Origin: Kocuria tytonicola
Lineage (GTDB): Bacteria > Actinomycetota > Actinomycetes > Actinomycetales > Micrococcaceae
NCBI RefSeq assembly: GCF_003687455.1
Contig: NZ_PHOA01000011.1
Location: 1 to 40,686, forward strand
Direction of reading: 5' to 3'
Length of the DNA stretch: 40,686 nucleotides
The notes under the pieces were generated by a model. It had not been told where the DNA came from. It ran no database searches and saw nothing but the letters and a program-made list of their open reading frames with translations. Made by a program: the position numbers and the translations under genes. Positions 30,478-40,667 of the stretch are shown piece after piece; position 1 is the first letter of the stretch; every line of letters begins with the position of its first letter.

Positions 30478-32355
30478 ATGAGTAAGGACCAGCCGATCTC
30501 CCCGGCGGTGATGGCTCAGCGGCGCGCTCCGTCCGCGCCCACGGAGCAGGCCGCCGAGTCGGACCAGGTACTGCTGACCGGTTCCGCCACGGATGTCGTG
30601 GCCCCGGAGGAGATGACCGGCTCGCAGGCCATCATCCGCTCGCTCGAGCTGCTCGGTGTCACGGATGTCTTCGGTCTGCCGGGTGGCGCGATCCTGCCCA
30701 CGTACGACCCGCTGTTGGACACGGACAAGATCAACCACGTGCTCGTGCGCCACGAGCAGGGCGCGGGCCATGCCGCCGAGGGCTACGCCCTGGCCTCGGG
30801 CCGCGTGGGGGTGTGCATTGCCACCTCCGGCCCCGGTGCAACGAACCTCGTGACGGCACTGGCGGACGCCAACATGGACTCCATCCCCATGCTTGCGATC
30901 ACCGGCCAGGTGGCCAGCTCCTCGATCGGCACGGACGCCTTCCAGGAGGCGGACATCGTGGGGATGACCATGCCGGTGACCAAGCACTCCTACCTGGTGA
31001 CCGACGCCCGGGACATCCCCCGGGTGCTCGCCGAGGCCTACCACCTGGCCTCGACCGGCCGTCCGGGACCCGTGCTGGTGGACGTGGCCAAGGACGCCCA
31101 GCAGGGGAGCCTGACCTTCAGCTGGCCGCCGCACGTGGAGCTCAAGGGCTACCGCCCCGTCACCCGGGGGCACTCCAAGCAGATCAAGGAGGCGGCCCGT
31201 CTCATCGCCGAGGCCAGGCGTCCCGTCCTCTACACGGGCGGCGGGGCCATGCGGGCCGACGTCGCCGCGGAGCTGACCGAGCTGGCCGAGCTCACCGGGG
31301 CCCCCGTGGTCACCACCCTGACGGCCCGCGGCATCTTCCCGGACTCCCACCGGCAGAACCTGGGGATGCCGGGGATGCACGGCACGGTGCCTGCGGTGTA
31401 CGCAATGCAGCAGTCGGACCTGCTGATCACGCTCGGCGCGCGCTTCGACGACCGCGTCACCGGTCAGCTGGACACGTTCGCCCCGAACGCGAAGGTGATC
31501 CACGCGGACATCGACCCCGCGGAGATCTCGAAGAACCGGATCGCGGACGTGCCGATCGTGGGGGACCTCAAGCACGTGATCCCGGACCTCACCCAGGCCG
31601 TGCGCCAGGAGTTCGCGGACGCGCAGACCCCGGACCTGACCACGTGGTGGGAGACGCTGGACTCCCTGCGCGAGACCTACCCCCTGGGCTACACGAGCAC
31701 CGACGACGGCCACGGCAGCCCGCAGCACGTGATCGAGCGGATCTCGGCACTGACCGGCCCGGAGGCCGTCTACGCCTCCGGTGTGGGCCAGCACCAGATG
31801 TGGTCCGCCCAGTTCGTGGACTACGAGCGTCCCCGGCAGTGGCTGAACTCCTCCGGCCTGGGCACCATGGGCTTCGCGGTCCCCGCGGCCATGGGCGCCA
31901 AGGTGTCCCAGCCGGACCGCGTGGTGTGGGCGATCGACGGCGACGGCTGCTTCCAGATGACCAACCAGGAGCTCGCCACGTGCGTGCTCAACGACATCCC
32001 CATCAAGGTGGCGGTGATCAACAACTCGTCGCTCGGCATGGTGCGGCAGTGGCAGACGCTGTTCTACGACGGCCGCTACTCCAACACCGAGCTGAACACG
32101 GGCCACGACTCGCGCCGGATCCCCGACTTCGTGAAGCTCGCGGAGGCCTACGGCTGCGCGGCGCTGCGCTGCGAGCGGGACGAGGACGTGGACGCCACCA
32201 TCCAACAGGCGCTGGAGATCAACGACCGCCCGGTGGTGATCGACTTCGTGGTCTCCGCGGACGCCATGGTGTGGCCCATGGTCCCCTCCGGTGTCTCCAA
32301 CGACCAGATCCAGATCGCCCGCAACATGACTCCCGAGTGGAAGACGGAGGACTGA
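30478..32355 (+). CDS. ilvB: Acetolactate synthase, large (catalytic) subunit
   Basis: The 625-residue thiamine-diphosphate enzyme joins two pyruvates, or pyruvate and 2-ketobutyrate, in the first common step of valine, leucine and isoleucine synthesis. The catalytic Glu93 is in [13 protein letters not shown], and the ThDP motif is Gly-Asp-Gly-Cys-Phe-Gln-Met-Thr through to Val-Ile-Asn-Asn. An N-terminal lead of about 45 residues is poorly conserved. The ATG at 30478 has AAGGA 9 nt upstream. The first gene of ilvB-ilvN-ilvC, preceded by the leader peptide and attenuator. Confidence 0.97.
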   Translation: MSKDQPISPAVMAQRRAPSAPTEQAAESDQVLLTGSATDVVAPEEMTGSQAIIRSLELLGVTDVFGLPGGAILPTYDPLLDTDKINHVLVRHEQGAGHAAEGYALASGRVGVCIATSGPGATNLVTALADANMDSIPMLAITGQVASSSIGTDAFQEADIVGMTMPVTKHSYLVTDARDIPRVLAEAYHLASTGRPGPVLVDVAKDAQQGSLTFSWPPHVELKGYRPVTRGHSKQIKEAARLIAEARRPVLYTGGGAMRADVAAELTELAELTGAPVVTTLTARGIFPDSHRQNLGMPGMHGTVPAVYAMQQSDLLITLGARFDDRVTGQLDTFAPNAKVIHADIDPAEISKNRIADVPIVGDLKHVIPDLTQAVRQEFADAQTPDLTTWWETLDSLRETYPLGYTSTDDGHGSPQHVIERISALTGPEAVYASGVGQHQMWSAQFVDYERPRQWLNSSGLGTMGFAVPAAMGAKVSQPDRVVWAIDGDGCFQMTNQELATCVLNDIPIKVAVINNSSLGMVRQWQTLFYDGRYSNTELNTGHDSRRIPDFVKLAEAYGCAALRCERDEDVDATIQQALEINDRPVVIDFVVSADAMVWPMVPSGVSNDQIQIARNMTPEWKTED

Positions 32356-32358
32356 TCC

Positions 32359-32868
32359 ATGAGCCGACACACCCTCTCCGTCCTGGTGGAGGACAAGCCC
32401 GGCGTGCTGACCCGGGTGGCCGGGCTCTTCGCCCGCCGCGCCTTCAACATCCACTCGCTGGCCGTGGGCCCCACCGAACTGTCCGGAATCTCCCGGATCA
32501 CCGTGGTGGTGGACGCGGACGGCGAGCTGCTCGAGCAGGTCACCAAGCAGCTGAACAAGCTCATCAACGTGATCAAGATCGTGGAGCTCGCGCCGGAGGC
32601 CTCCGTGCAGCGGGACCACATCATGGTCAAGGTCCGCGCGGACGCCGCCACCCGGTTGCAGGTCACGCAGGCCGCGGACCTGTTCCGTGCCACCATCGTG
32701 GACGTCTCCACGGAGTCCGTGGTCATCGAGTCCACGGGGTCCCGGGACAAGATCCACGCGCTGCTGGACGTCCTGGAGCCCTTCGGGATCCGCGAGATCG
32801 TCCGCGCCGGCACCGTGGCCCTCGGCCGCGGCCCCAAGTCCATGTCGGACAGGGCGCTGCGACACTGA
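32359..32868 (+). CDS. ilvN: Acetolactate synthase, small (regulatory) subunit
   Basis: The 169-residue regulatory subunit stimulates IlvB and gives feedback inhibition by valine. The N-terminal ACT domain begins [16 protein letters not shown] and includes [11 protein letters not shown]. The C-terminal half has the Ser-Thr-Gly-Ser-Arg-Asp-Lys-Ile segment usual in this subunit. It starts 3 nt after ilvB, with GGAGG before the ATG, consistent with fixed-ratio synthesis. Confidence 0.96.
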   Translation: MSRHTLSVLVEDKPGVLTRVAGLFARRAFNIHSLAVGPTELSGISRITVVVDADGELLEQVTKQLNKLINVIKIVELAPEASVQRDHIMVKVRADAATRLQVTQAADLFRATIVDVSTESVVIESTGSRDKIHALLDVLEPFGIREIVRAGTVALGRGPKSMSDRALRH

Positions 32869-32965
32869 CCGTACGACCACCCTCAGACCCGGTCCGGCGT
32901 GGCGCCCCAGAGCCCGCGCGGGACCACCAACGACCCACCCGCTACCCAAGGAGACAGAGCACCCC

Positions 32966-33991
32966 ATGGCCAAGATCTACTACAACGACGACGCCGACCT
33001 CTCGATCATCCAGAACCGCTCCGTGGCCATCATCGGCTACGGCTCGCAGGGCCACGCCCACGCGCTGAACCTGCGCGACTCCGGCGTGGACGTCCGCATC
33101 GGCCTCAACGAGGGCTCGAGGTCCCGCGCCAAGGCGGAGGCCGAGGGCCTGCGGGTGCTCTCCATCGCGGACGCCGCCAAGGAGGCGGACGTGATCATGA
33201 TCCTGACCCCGGACCAGGTCCAGGCGCAGGTCTTCGAGGAGTCCGTCAAGGACAACCTGGACGAGGGCGACGCCATCTTCTTCGCGCACGGCTTCAACAT
33301 CCGCTTCGGCTACATCGAGGCGCCCCAGGGCGTGGACGTGGCCATGGTCGCCCCCAAGGGCCCCGGCCACACCGTCCGCCGCGAGTTCGAGGCCGGGCGC
33401 GGCGTCCCGGACCTCGTGGCCGTGGAGGTCGACGCCTCGGGGCAGGCCCTGCAGCTGGCCCTGTCCTACGCGAAGGGCATTGGCGGCACGCGCGCCGGCG
33501 TCATCGAGACCACCTTCACGGAGGAGACCGAGTCGGACCTGTTCGGCGAGCAGGCCGTGCTGTGCGGTGGTGTGTCCCACCTGGTCCAGTACGGCTTCGA
33601 GACGCTGACCGAGGCGGGCTACCAGCCCGAGATCGCCTACTTCGAGGTGCTGCACGAGCTCAAGCTGATCGTGGACCTCATGGTCGAGGGCGGCATTGCC
33701 AAGCAGCGCTGGTCCTGCTCCGACACCGCCGAGTACGGCGACTACGTCTCCGGCCCCCGCGTGATCCAGCCGGACGTCAAGGAGCGCATGCAGGAGGTCC
33801 TCGCGGACATCCGGAACGGCGCCTTCGCGGACCGCTTCATGAAGGACCAGGCCTCCGGCGCCAAGGAGTTCAACGAGCTGCGCGCCAAGGAGGAGAAGCA
33901 CCCCATCGAGACCACGGGCCGCCAGCTGCGCTCGCTCTTCGCGTGGGAGCAGACGGACGAGGACTACACCGAGGGCACCGCCGCGCGCTGA
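32966..33991 (+). CDS. ilvC: Ketol-acid reductoisomerase
   Basis: The 341-residue class I enzyme rearranges and reduces acetolactate or acetohydroxybutyrate with NADPH. Seen are the nucleotide motif Gly-Tyr-Gly-Ser-Gln-Gly-His-Ala, then Gly-Ser-Arg-Ser-Arg-Ala-Lys around the phosphate-binding loop, [10 protein letters not shown], and metal-site Glu residues in the helical C-terminal domain. The ATG at 32966 has AAGGAGA 10-16 nt upstream. A 97-nt gap after ilvN has no terminator, so it belongs to the same operon. Confidence 0.97.
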   Translation: MAKIYYNDDADLSIIQNRSVAIIGYGSQGHAHALNLRDSGVDVRIGLNEGSRSRAKAEAEGLRVLSIADAAKEADVIMILTPDQVQAQVFEESVKDNLDEGDAIFFAHGFNIRFGYIEAPQGVDVAMVAPKGPGHTVRREFEAGRGVPDLVAVEVDASGQALQLALSYAKGIGGTRAGVIETTFTEETESDLFGEQAVLCGGVSHLVQYGFETLTEAGYQPEIAYFEVLHELKLIVDLMVEGGIAKQRWSCSDTAEYGDYVSGPRVIQPDVKERMQEVLADIRNGAFADRFMKDQASGAKEFNELRAKEEKHPIETTGRQLRSLFAWEQTDEDYTEGTAAR

Positions 33992-34044
33992 TCCTCTCCC
34001 GCGTCGCCCGCCGCCCGCGGCGGAGGGGAACGGCACACCCCACC

Positions 34045-34090
34045 ACGACGCCGCGGCGCCCCTCCCACGGGACGGGCGCCGCGGCGTCGT
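34045..34090. terminator. Terminator of the ilvBNC operon
   Basis: Seventeen perfect pairs (34045-34061 with 34074-34090), all but a few G-C, around a 12-nt loop. It ends the operon 54 nt past the ilvC stop. Confidence 0.8.
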
Positions 34091-34148
34091 CGTGCCCAGG
34101 GGAGCAGGACCTCCCGCGCCTGGGACGGGCGCGGTGCCGCGGGGTGGC

Positions 34149-34154
34149 TAGAGT
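34149..34154 (+). promoter_or_regulatory. -10 element of metG (leaderless type)
   Basis: TAGAGT ends 6 nt before the GTG at 34161. The intervening GGAGGG touches the start codon and cannot serve as a Shine-Dalgarno at normal spacing. Confidence 0.55.
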
Positions 34155-34160
34155 GGAGGG

Positions 34161-35714
34161 GTGACTGAGCAGACTCCCTTCTACGCGACCACGGCCATCT
34201 CGTACCCGAACGGGCGCCCCCACATCGGCCACGCCTACGAGGCGATCGCCGCCGACACCCTGGTGCGGTTCAAGCGCCTGGACGGGTTCGAGACCCGCTT
34301 CCAGACGGGCACGGACGAGCACGGTCAGAAGATGCAGCAGACGGCCGAGAAGCTCGGCACCACCCCGCGCGAGCTCGCGGACACCAACTCCGCGCGCTTC
34401 CGGGAGATGGACGACGAGCTGGAGATCTCCTACGACCGCTTCATCCGCACCACGGACGCGGACCACGCCGCGGCGTCGCAGGAGCTGTGGCGGCGCATGG
34501 AGGCCAACGGGGACATCTACCTGGACACCTACGCCGGGTGGTACTCCGTGCGGGACGAGGCGTACTACGCGGAGGACGAGACCGAGGTACGAGCGGACGG
34601 GCAGCGCTACTCGATCGGCACGGGCACCGAGTTGACCTGGACCGAGGAGGAGAGCTACTTCTTCCGGCTCTCCCGCTACCAGGACCGCCTGCTCGAGCTC
34701 TACCGGAGCGGGTTCGTGCAGCCGGAGACACGCTCGCACGAGATCGCGTCCTTCGTGGAAGGGGGACTGCAGGACCTCTCCATCTCCCGCACCACCTTCG
34801 ATTGGGGTGTGCCCGTGCCGGGCAACCCGGACCACGTGATGTACGTGTGGGTGGACGCCCTGACCAACTACCTCACCGGTCTGGGCTACCCGGACACCGA
34901 GAACCCCCTGTTCCAGCGGTTCTGGCCCGCGGACGTGCACCTGATCGGCAAGGACATCGCGCGCTTCCACGCCGTGTTCTGGCCCGCGTTCCTGATGTCC
35001 GCGGGACTGGAGTTGCCGCGTAAGGTGTTCGCGCACGGATTCCTCTTCAACCAGGGGGAGAAGATGTCCAAGTCCGTGGGCAACGTGATCGACCCCCACG
35101 CGCTGATCGGGGAGTACGGGTTGGACCCGCTGCGGTTCTTCCTGCTGCGCGAGGTGCCGTTCGGGCAGGACGGCAACTACTCGCACGACGCCATCGTGGG
35201 GCGCATCAACTCGGACCTCGCCAACGACCTCGGCAACCTGGCCCAGCGCAGCCTGTCGATGGTCGCCAAGAACCTGGACGGCACGGTCCCCGGGCCCGGC
35301 GAGCTCACGGCGGAGGACCGGGCGATGCTGGACGAGGCGCGGGCCGTGGTGGCGGAGTACCGCACGGCGTTCGACGCCCTGGCCTTCCACCGGGGGCTCG
35401 AGTCCGTGTGGCGCGTGATCGCCTCCGCCAACCGCTACTTCACGGCCCAGCAGCCCTGGGTGCTGCGCAAGACCGATCCCGGGCGCATGGCCACCGTGCT
35501 GTACACGACCGCCGAGGTGGTGCGCATCGTGGCCGTCCTGGTGCAGCCCGTGATGCCCGGTGCCATGGCGCGGCTCCTGGACCAGCTCGGCCAGCCCGAG
35601 GGGCCGGCCCGCACGTTCGCCGCTCTGGACACCCCGCTGGCCCCCGGCACGCCACTGCCCAAGCCCTCGGGCGTTTTCCCGCGCTACGAGGAGCCCACGG
35701 CGCTCGCGGACTGA
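34161..35714 (+). CDS. metG: Methionyl-tRNA synthetase
   Basis: The 517-residue class I synthetase charges tRNA-Met. The HIGH motif is in [11 protein letters not shown], and the KMSKS loop is [10 protein letters not shown]. The zinc-binding cysteines found in the connective domain of many bacterial enzymes are missing, and there is no C-terminal tRNA-binding (Trbp111-like) extension, which matches the short type common in actinobacteria. The GTG start has a -10 hexamer 6 nt upstream. A good hairpin follows the stop. Confidence 0.96.
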   Translation: MTEQTPFYATTAISYPNGRPHIGHAYEAIAADTLVRFKRLDGFETRFQTGTDEHGQKMQQTAEKLGTTPRELADTNSARFREMDDELEISYDRFIRTTDADHAAASQELWRRMEANGDIYLDTYAGWYSVRDEAYYAEDETEVRADGQRYSIGTGTELTWTEEESYFFRLSRYQDRLLELYRSGFVQPETRSHEIASFVEGGLQDLSISRTTFDWGVPVPGNPDHVMYVWVDALTNYLTGLGYPDTENPLFQRFWPADVHLIGKDIARFHAVFWPAFLMSAGLELPRKVFAHGFLFNQGEKMSKSVGNVIDPHALIGEYGLDPLRFFLLREVPFGQDGNYSHDAIVGRINSDLANDLGNLAQRSLSMVAKNLDGTVPGPGELTAEDRAMLDEARAVVAEYRTAFDALAFHRGLESVWRVIASANRYFTAQQPWVLRKTDPGRMATVLYTTAEVVRIVAVLVQPVMPGAMARLLDQLGQPEGPARTFAALDTPLAPGTPLPKPSGVFPRYEEPTALAD

Positions 35715-35781
35715 GGTGTCCCTGCGCCCCGGCCCGGGCCGGAGCGCCTCGGGTGTCCGCTGTCCTCGGACGGAGGGGACC

Positions 35782-35820
35782 TGCACGGAGGGGCCCGCTG
35801 CCTGCCGGGCCCCTCCTGCA
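35782..35820. terminator. Hairpin after metG
   Basis: GGAGGGGCCCG (35787-35797) pairs perfectly with CGGGCCCCTCC (35806-35816) around an 8-nt loop, and TGCA on each side can extend the stem over one bulged C. Confidence 0.7.
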
Positions 35821-35906
35821 TGCTCTCCGCCCACACGCGCGGCTACCTGCCGTCTCAACATGTGGAACAGGCGTTCATCATGTGGATGTGCCCGTTCTCA
35901 TGCCCC

Positions 35907-35912
35907 TAGGGT
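35907..35912 (+). promoter_or_regulatory. -10 element of leuB (leaderless type)
   Basis: TAGGGT ends 6 nt before the ATG at 35919. Confidence 0.5.
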
Positions 35913-35918
35913 GGGCGC

Positions 35919-37007
35919 ATGAGCGAATCCACTGCCGCCGAGACCGCCCGCCACCACTCGATCGCCGTGCTTCCCGGGGACGGGATCGGCCCGGAGGTGG
36001 TCGCGGAGGCGGTCAAGGTCCTCGACGCCGTCACGGACCCCGCCGGGGTGACGCTGGAGAAGACCACCTATCCGCTGGGTGCTGCGCACTGGCTCGACAC
36101 CGGTGAGGTGTTGAACGAGGACACCATGGAGCGGCTCCGCCAGCACGACGCGATCCTCTTCGGTGCGGTGGGCGCTGCCCCGAACGACCGGCGGGTGCCC
36201 TCCGGCCTCCTGGAGCGGGACCTGCTGCTCAAGCTGCGCTTCGGCCTCGACCACTACGTCAACCTGCGCCCGGCCACCCTCTACCCGGGGACCACGAGTC
36301 CGCTGGCGGACCCCGGGGACATCGACTTCGTGGTGGTCCGGGAGGGCACCGAGGGCCCGTACGCGGGCAACGGCGGCACCCTGCGCACCGGAACCGAGCA
36401 CGAGATCGCCACCGAGGTCTCCGTGAACACCGCCCACGGTGTGCGCCGGCTGGTGCGCTACGCCTTCGGGCTCGCCCAGAGCCGTGCGCGCAGGAAGCTG
36501 ACCCTGGTGCACAAGCACAACGTGCTGGTCAACGCGGGTCGGCTGTACCAGCGCACGGTGGACGAGGTGGCGGAACAGTTCCCCGACGTCACGGTGGACT
36601 ACATGCACATCGACGCCGCCACGATCTTCCTGACCACGGACCCCGCACGGTTCGACGTGATCGTCACGGACAACCTGTTCGGGGACATCCTCACGGACCA
36701 GGCCGGCGCGATCACGGGCGGGATCGGGCTCGCGCCGAGCGGCAACATCAACGCGGACCGCACGGCCCCGTCCATGTTCGAACCCGTCCACGGGTCCGCC
36801 CCGGACATCGCCGGCACGGGCACTGCGCAGCCCACCGCCGCGATCCTCGCCGGTGCCATGATGCTCGAGCACCTGGGCCACCCCGAGCTGGCCGACCGGG
36901 TGAACCGCGCCGTGCGCGCGGACCTCGAGGAGAACGGCCCCGCCACGCGCGGCACGACACGGGTGGGCGACGACGTCGTGGCCCGCCTCCGCGCCGTCGG
37001 TGCGTAG
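35919..37007 (+). CDS. leuB: 3-isopropylmalate dehydrogenase
   Basis: The 362-residue NAD-dependent enzyme makes 2-oxoisocaproate in leucine synthesis. Hallmarks are [11 protein letters not shown] near the start, Leu-Arg-Pro-Ala-Thr-Leu-Tyr, Val-Arg-Glu-Gly-Thr-Glu-Gly-Pro-Tyr, the Lys-His-Asn-Val-Leu segment and the metal/NAD region [10 protein letters not shown]. leuA, leuC and leuD are not in this window. It is followed 107 nt later by ilvE, whose own Shine-Dalgarno suggests either read-through or a separate promoter. Confidence 0.96.
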   Translation: MSESTAAETARHHSIAVLPGDGIGPEVVAEAVKVLDAVTDPAGVTLEKTTYPLGAAHWLDTGEVLNEDTMERLRQHDAILFGAVGAAPNDRRVPSGLLERDLLLKLRFGLDHYVNLRPATLYPGTTSPLADPGDIDFVVVREGTEGPYAGNGGTLRTGTEHEIATEVSVNTAHGVRRLVRYAFGLAQSRARRKLTLVHKHNVLVNAGRLYQRTVDEVAEQFPDVTVDYMHIDAATIFLTTDPARFDVIVTDNLFGDILTDQAGAITGGIGLAPSGNINADRTAPSMFEPVHGSAPDIAGTGTAQPTAAILAGAMMLEHLGHPELADRVNRAVRADLEENGPATRGTTRVGDDVVARLRAVGA

Positions 37008-37114
37008 CTGCCGGGTGCGGTCCCCACGGGACGGCATACTGGTGAGACACACATCACGCTGCACCCTGCCCCGCCGGGCGGGTGGCGCGACCGCACCGTC
37101 GAAGGAGACCACCC

Positions 37115-38212
37115 GTGAGCACTGAGTTCACCCGGCAGATCAACCCCCAGCCCGCCACCGACGAGGTGCGTGCCGCAGTCCTGGAGAACCCCGGTTTCGG
37201 TCAGCACTTCACGGACCACATGGTCTGCATCGACTGGCAGGGCGACGTCCAGAAGGGCACCGGCAGCTGGGACAACGCGCGCATCCAGCCCTACGGTCCG
37301 CTGAGCCTGGACCCCTCCACGTCCGTGCTGCACTACGGCCAGGAGATCTTCGAGGGTCTCAAGGCCTACCGCCACCAGGACGGCTCCGTGTGGAGCTTCC
37401 GCCCCGAGGCCAACGCCGCCCGGCTGAACCGCTCGGCGCAGCGCCTCGCCCTGCCCGCCCTGCCCGAGGAGACGTTCGTGGACGCGGTCCGGGAGCTCGT
37501 GCGGGTGGACGAGGCGTGGGTGCCCTCCGGGGAGGGGGAGTCCCTGTACCTGCGCCCGTTCATGATCGGCACCGAGCCGTTCCTGGGCGTGCGGCCCTCC
37601 AAACAGGCACTCTTCTCCGTCATCGCCTCCCCGGCGGGCAACTACTTCGGCACCGTGGAGCCCGTGGACATCTGGCTCTCCGACACGTGGGCGCGTGCGG
37701 GCAAGGGGGGCACGGGTGCGGCCAAGTGCGGCGGCAACTACGCCGCGTCGCTCATCGCGCAGCTGGAGGGGGACGCCCACGGCTGCAGCCAGGTGCTCTT
37801 CCTCGACCCGGAGCGCGAGGGCGCCGTGGAGGAGCTCGGCGGCATGAACGTGTTCTTCGTCTTCGACGACAACCGCCTGGTGACCCCCGAGCTGACCGGC
37901 ACCATCCTCGAGGGCATCACGCGGGACTCCGTGCTGAAGCTGGCCCGGGACCGCGGCATGCAGGTGGAGGAGCGCGCGTTCACCCTGGACGAGTGGCGTG
38001 AGGGCAAGCGCTCGGGCCGCCTCACGGAGGTCTTCGCGTGCGGCACCGCCGCCGTGATCGCCCCGGTGCGCCGGCTCCTGAGCCACGACGAGGTGATCGG
38101 CTCGGAGCACGAGCGCCCCGGCGAGGTCACCATGGCCATCCGCCGGCAGCTGCTCGACGTGCAGACCGGCAGGGCCGAGGACCCCCACGGCTGGCTGACC
38201 CGCCTCGTGTGA
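37115..38212 (+). CDS. ilvE: Branched-chain amino acid aminotransferase
   Basis: The 365-residue PLP enzyme carries out the last transamination to valine, leucine and isoleucine. The PLP Lys204 is in Gly-Ala-Ala-Lys-Cys-Gly-Gly-Asn-Tyr-Ala, and the family segments Tyr-Gly-Gln-Glu-Ile-Phe-Glu-Gly-Leu-Lys-Ala-Tyr, Leu-Tyr-Leu-Arg-Pro-Phe and a late Glu-Val-Phe-Ala-Cys-Gly-Thr-Ala-Ala are present, so it is the fold-IV class II type. The GTG at 37115 has GAAGGAGA 6 nt upstream; a longer start (37082) would read through that site. A strong hairpin follows. Confidence 0.96.
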   Translation: MSTEFTRQINPQPATDEVRAAVLENPGFGQHFTDHMVCIDWQGDVQKGTGSWDNARIQPYGPLSLDPSTSVLHYGQEIFEGLKAYRHQDGSVWSFRPEANAARLNRSAQRLALPALPEETFVDAVRELVRVDEAWVPSGEGESLYLRPFMIGTEPFLGVRPSKQALFSVIASPAGNYFGTVEPVDIWLSDTWARAGKGGTGAAKCGGNYAASLIAQLEGDAHGCSQVLFLDPEREGAVEELGGMNVFFVFDDNRLVTPELTGTILEGITRDSVLKLARDRGMQVEERAFTLDEWREGKRSGRLTEVFACGTAAVIAPVRRLLSHDEVIGSEHERPGEVTMAIRRQLLDVQTGRAEDPHGWLTRLV

Positions 38213-38227
38213 TCCTCCACGTCCGTG

Positions 38228-38262
38228 GCGGCCCTGGTCCGTGCTGAACGGACCGGGGCCGC
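38228..38262. terminator. Terminator of ilvE
   Basis: Fifteen pairs including one T-G wobble (38228-38242 with 38248-38262) around the loop GCTGA, 15 nt past the stop. Confidence 0.75.
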
Positions 38263-38266
38263 TGTG

Positions 38267-38272
38267 TAGCCT
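38267..38272 (+). promoter_or_regulatory. -10 element of the FAH-family gene (leaderless type)
   Basis: TAGCCT ends 6 nt before the ATG at 38279, favouring that ATG over the in-frame GTG at 38273, which would begin directly after the hexamer. Confidence 0.5.
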
Positions 38273-38278
38273 GTGGGC

Positions 38279-39052
38279 ATGCGCATCGCACGGTTCACAC
38301 ACGAGAATGAAATCCACTACGGCACCGTCCACGGGGACCCGGGGCAGGAGACGCTGCGGTACCTCACCGGGGATCCCCTGTACGTGGGCGTCCAGGAGCT
38401 GGACCGCACCGTCGCGGTGTCCGAGGCCCGGCTGCTCGCACCGGTGATCCCGCGCTCCAAGATCGTGTGCGTGGGCCGCAACTACGCCGAGCACGCCGCG
38501 GAGATGGGCAACGACGTCCCGTCCCGGCCGCTGCTGTTCTTCAAACCCAACACGGCCGTCTCCGGCCCCGGCGATCCCGTGACCCTGCCCGCGTGGACCG
38601 AGGAGGTCTCCTACGAGGCCGAGCTGGCGGTGGTGATCGGGCGCATGTGCAAGGACGTCCCGGTGGAGCGCGTGCCGGAGGTGGTGTTCGGCTACACCGC
38701 GGCCAACGACCTCACCGCCCGGGACGCCCAGCGCACGGAAGGCCAGTGGGCCCGGGCCAAGGGCTTCGACGGCGCGTGCCCCCTGGGCCCGTGGGTCGAG
38801 ACGGACCTGGACACCTCGGCCCTGTCCGTGCGCTCCTCCGTGAACGGGGAGCTCAAGCAGGACGGCAGCACCGCCGACATGATCTTCGACGTCCCCGCGC
38901 TGGTGTCCTACGTGTCCGAGGCGTTCACCCTGCTGCCCGGGGACGTGATCCTCACGGGCACACCCGCCGGTGTGGGCACCGTGGACGAGGGTGACCAGCT
39001 CTCGGTGGAGGTCGAGGGCATCGGCGAGCTCACCACCGTCCTGCGCCGCTAG
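38279..39052 (+). CDS. Fumarylacetoacetate hydrolase family protein
   Basis: The 257-residue protein has the FAH fold with metal ligands Glu113 and Glu115 in Ser-Tyr-Glu-Ala-Glu-Leu-Ala and Asp144 in Ala-Asn-Asp-Leu-Thr. Also seen are Cys-Val-Gly-Arg-Asn-Tyr and the C-terminal Thr-Gly-Thr-Pro-Ala-Gly-Val-Gly. Members hydrolyse or decarboxylate small keto acids such as acylpyruvates and oxaloacetate; the true substrate is open. The neighbourhood leuB, FAH, gltX resembles Rv2995c-Rv2992c in Mycobacterium, so the order is old, but a functional link to gltX is not known. Confidence 0.9.
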   Translation: MRIARFTHENEIHYGTVHGDPGQETLRYLTGDPLYVGVQELDRTVAVSEARLLAPVIPRSKIVCVGRNYAEHAAEMGNDVPSRPLLFFKPNTAVSGPGDPVTLPAWTEEVSYEAELAVVIGRMCKDVPVERVPEVVFGYTAANDLTARDAQRTEGQWARAKGFDGACPLGPWVETDLDTSALSVRSSVNGELKQDGSTADMIFDVPALVSYVSEAFTLLPGDVILTGTPAGVGTVDEGDQLSVEVEGIGELTTVLRR

Positions 39053-39085
39053 GGCCGGGGCGGGCGGCGGTCCGGGGGCACCCCG

Positions 39086-39091
39086 TAGAAT
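39086..39091 (+). promoter_or_regulatory. -10 element of gltX (near-leaderless)
   Basis: TAGAAT ends 9 nt before the ATG at 39101; transcription would begin within three bases of the start codon. Confidence 0.4.
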
Positions 39092-39100
39092 GGCGCCATC

Positions 39101-40618
39101 ATGACTGACGACGCATCCACTCTGCATCCCACCGTTCCCGAGGGCACTCCCGTCCGCGTGCGCTTCTGCCCGTCCCCCACGGGCACCCCGCACGTGGGCC
39201 TCATCCGCACCGCGCTGTTCAACTGGGCCTGGGCGCGGCACACCGGCGGCACCCTGGTGTTCCGCATCGAGGACACGGACGCCGCCCGCGACTCCGAGGA
39301 GAGCTTCCAGCAGATCCTGGAGGCCCTGGACTGGCTGGGCATCACGTGGGACGAGGGCGTGAACGTGGGCGGTCCCCACGAGCCCTACCGGCAGTCCCAG
39401 CGCGGCGAGATCTACCAGGATGTCCTGCGCCGCCTGGTGGCCGCCGGCCACGTGTACGAGGACTTCTCCACCCCGGAGGAGGTGGAGCAGCGCCACCGCG
39501 AGAAGGGTGAGGACCCCAAGCGCGGCTACGACAACTTCGATCGCGACCTCACGGAGGAGCAGAAGGCGGCGTACCGCGCGGAGGGCCGCCAGCCCGTGCT
39601 GCGCCTGCGCATGCCGGACGAGGACATCTCCTTCACGGACCTGGTCCGCGGTGAGATCACCTTCAAGGCCGGTTCGGTCCCGGACTTCGTGGTGGCCCGC
39701 GCCAACGGCAAGCCCCTCTACACCCTGGTGAACCCCGTGGACGATGCCCTCATGGGCATCACCCAGGTGCTGCGCGGGGAGGACCTGCTGTCCTCCACCC
39801 CGCGCCAGATCGCGCTGTACCGCGCGCTCGTGGCCATTGGCGTGGCCGAGTTCATCCCGGAGTTCGGCCACCTGCCGTACGTGATGGGCGAGGGCAACAA
39901 GAAGCTCTCCAAGCGGGACCCGGAGTCCAATCTGTTCCACCACCGGGACAACGGGTTCATCCCCGAGGGCCTGCTGAACTACCTGGCCCTGCTGGGCTGG
40001 TCCCTGTCCGCGGACGAGGACATCTTCACGGTGGAGCAGCTCGTGGCGAACTTCGACATCCACGACGTGCTGGCCAACCCCGCGCGCTTCGACGTCAAGA
40101 AGGCCACGGCCATCAACGGCACCCACGTGCGCATGCTGGAGCCGGAGGACTTCCGCAACCGGCTGGTCCCGTACCTGCGTGCCGCCGGCCTGGTGGGGGA
40201 GACCCTCACCCCGCGCGAGAACGAGATCCTGGACCAGGCCGCGCCGCTCGTGCAGGAGCGCATGAACCTGCTGGGTGAGACCGAGGGCCTGGTGGGCTTC
40301 CTCTTCCGCTCGGACGACGAGATCGTGGTCGCGGACGACGCCGCCAAGCAGCTCAGGGAGAGCGCGCCCCAGGTGCTCGACGCCGCGATCACGGCCCTGG
40401 AGCCCCTCCCGGACTTCTCCGCCGCGGCCATCGAGACCGCGCTGCGCGAGGCCATCGTGGACGGGCTGGGCATCAAGCCCCGGCTCGCGTTCGGACCCGT
40501 GCGCACCGCCGTGTCCGGGCAGCGCATCTCCCCGCCGCTGTTCGAGTCGCTGGAGATCCTGGGCAGGGACTCGTCCCTGGCGCGCCTCAGGGCTCTGCGG
40601 GCCACGCTGGGGGACTGA
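39101..40618 (+). CDS. gltX: Glutamyl-tRNA synthetase
   Basis: The 505-residue class I synthetase charges tRNA-Glu, and in many actinobacteria also tRNA-Gln ahead of amidation. The HIGH-type motif is [10 protein letters not shown] and the KMSKS-type loop is Lys-Lys-Leu-Ser-Lys-Arg-Asp. Phe-Arg-Ile-Glu-Asp-Thr-Asp and the anticodon-binding helical C-terminus are normal. The ATG at 39101 lies nine bases after a TAGAAT hexamer. The stop is followed 11 nt later by a hairpin. Confidence 0.97.
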   Translation: MTDDASTLHPTVPEGTPVRVRFCPSPTGTPHVGLIRTALFNWAWARHTGGTLVFRIEDTDAARDSEESFQQILEALDWLGITWDEGVNVGGPHEPYRQSQRGEIYQDVLRRLVAAGHVYEDFSTPEEVEQRHREKGEDPKRGYDNFDRDLTEEQKAAYRAEGRQPVLRLRMPDEDISFTDLVRGEITFKAGSVPDFVVARANGKPLYTLVNPVDDALMGITQVLRGEDLLSSTPRQIALYRALVAIGVAEFIPEFGHLPYVMGEGNKKLSKRDPESNLFHHRDNGFIPEGLLNYLALLGWSLSADEDIFTVEQLVANFDIHDVLANPARFDVKKATAINGTHVRMLEPEDFRNRLVPYLRAAGLVGETLTPRENEILDQAAPLVQERMNLLGETEGLVGFLFRSDDEIVVADDAAKQLRESAPQVLDAAITALEPLPDFSAAAIETALREAIVDGLGIKPRLAFGPVRTAVSGQRISPPLFESLEILGRDSSLARLRALRATLGD

Positions 40619-40629
40619 CTCCTCCCACT

Positions 40630-40667
40630 TCGTGGTCCCCTCGTCCTCCGCGGGCGGGGGACCACGA
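40630..40667. terminator. Terminator of gltX
   Basis: TCGTGGTCCCC (40630-40640) pairs perfectly with GGGGACCACGA (40657-40667) around a 16-nt loop. Confidence 0.7.

Noticed and set aside
30361-32973. Long minus-strand open frame opposite ilvB and ilvN
   Set aside because: Same cause: low stop-codon frequency opposite GC-rich coding sequence. It would also cross the ilv attenuator.
38273-38278. GTG at 38273 as the start of the FAH-family gene
   Set aside because: It would add only Val-Gly and lies directly after the TAGCCT hexamer, inside the expected untranscribed or initial bases. The ATG at 38279 fits the spacing of the other genes.
36599-40126. Very long open frame (about 1175 codons) on the minus strand opposite leuB, ilvE, the FAH gene and gltX
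   Set aside because: It crosses four clearly coding plus-strand genes and two hairpins. Stop codons are rare in this frame because of the high GC; it is a shadow.
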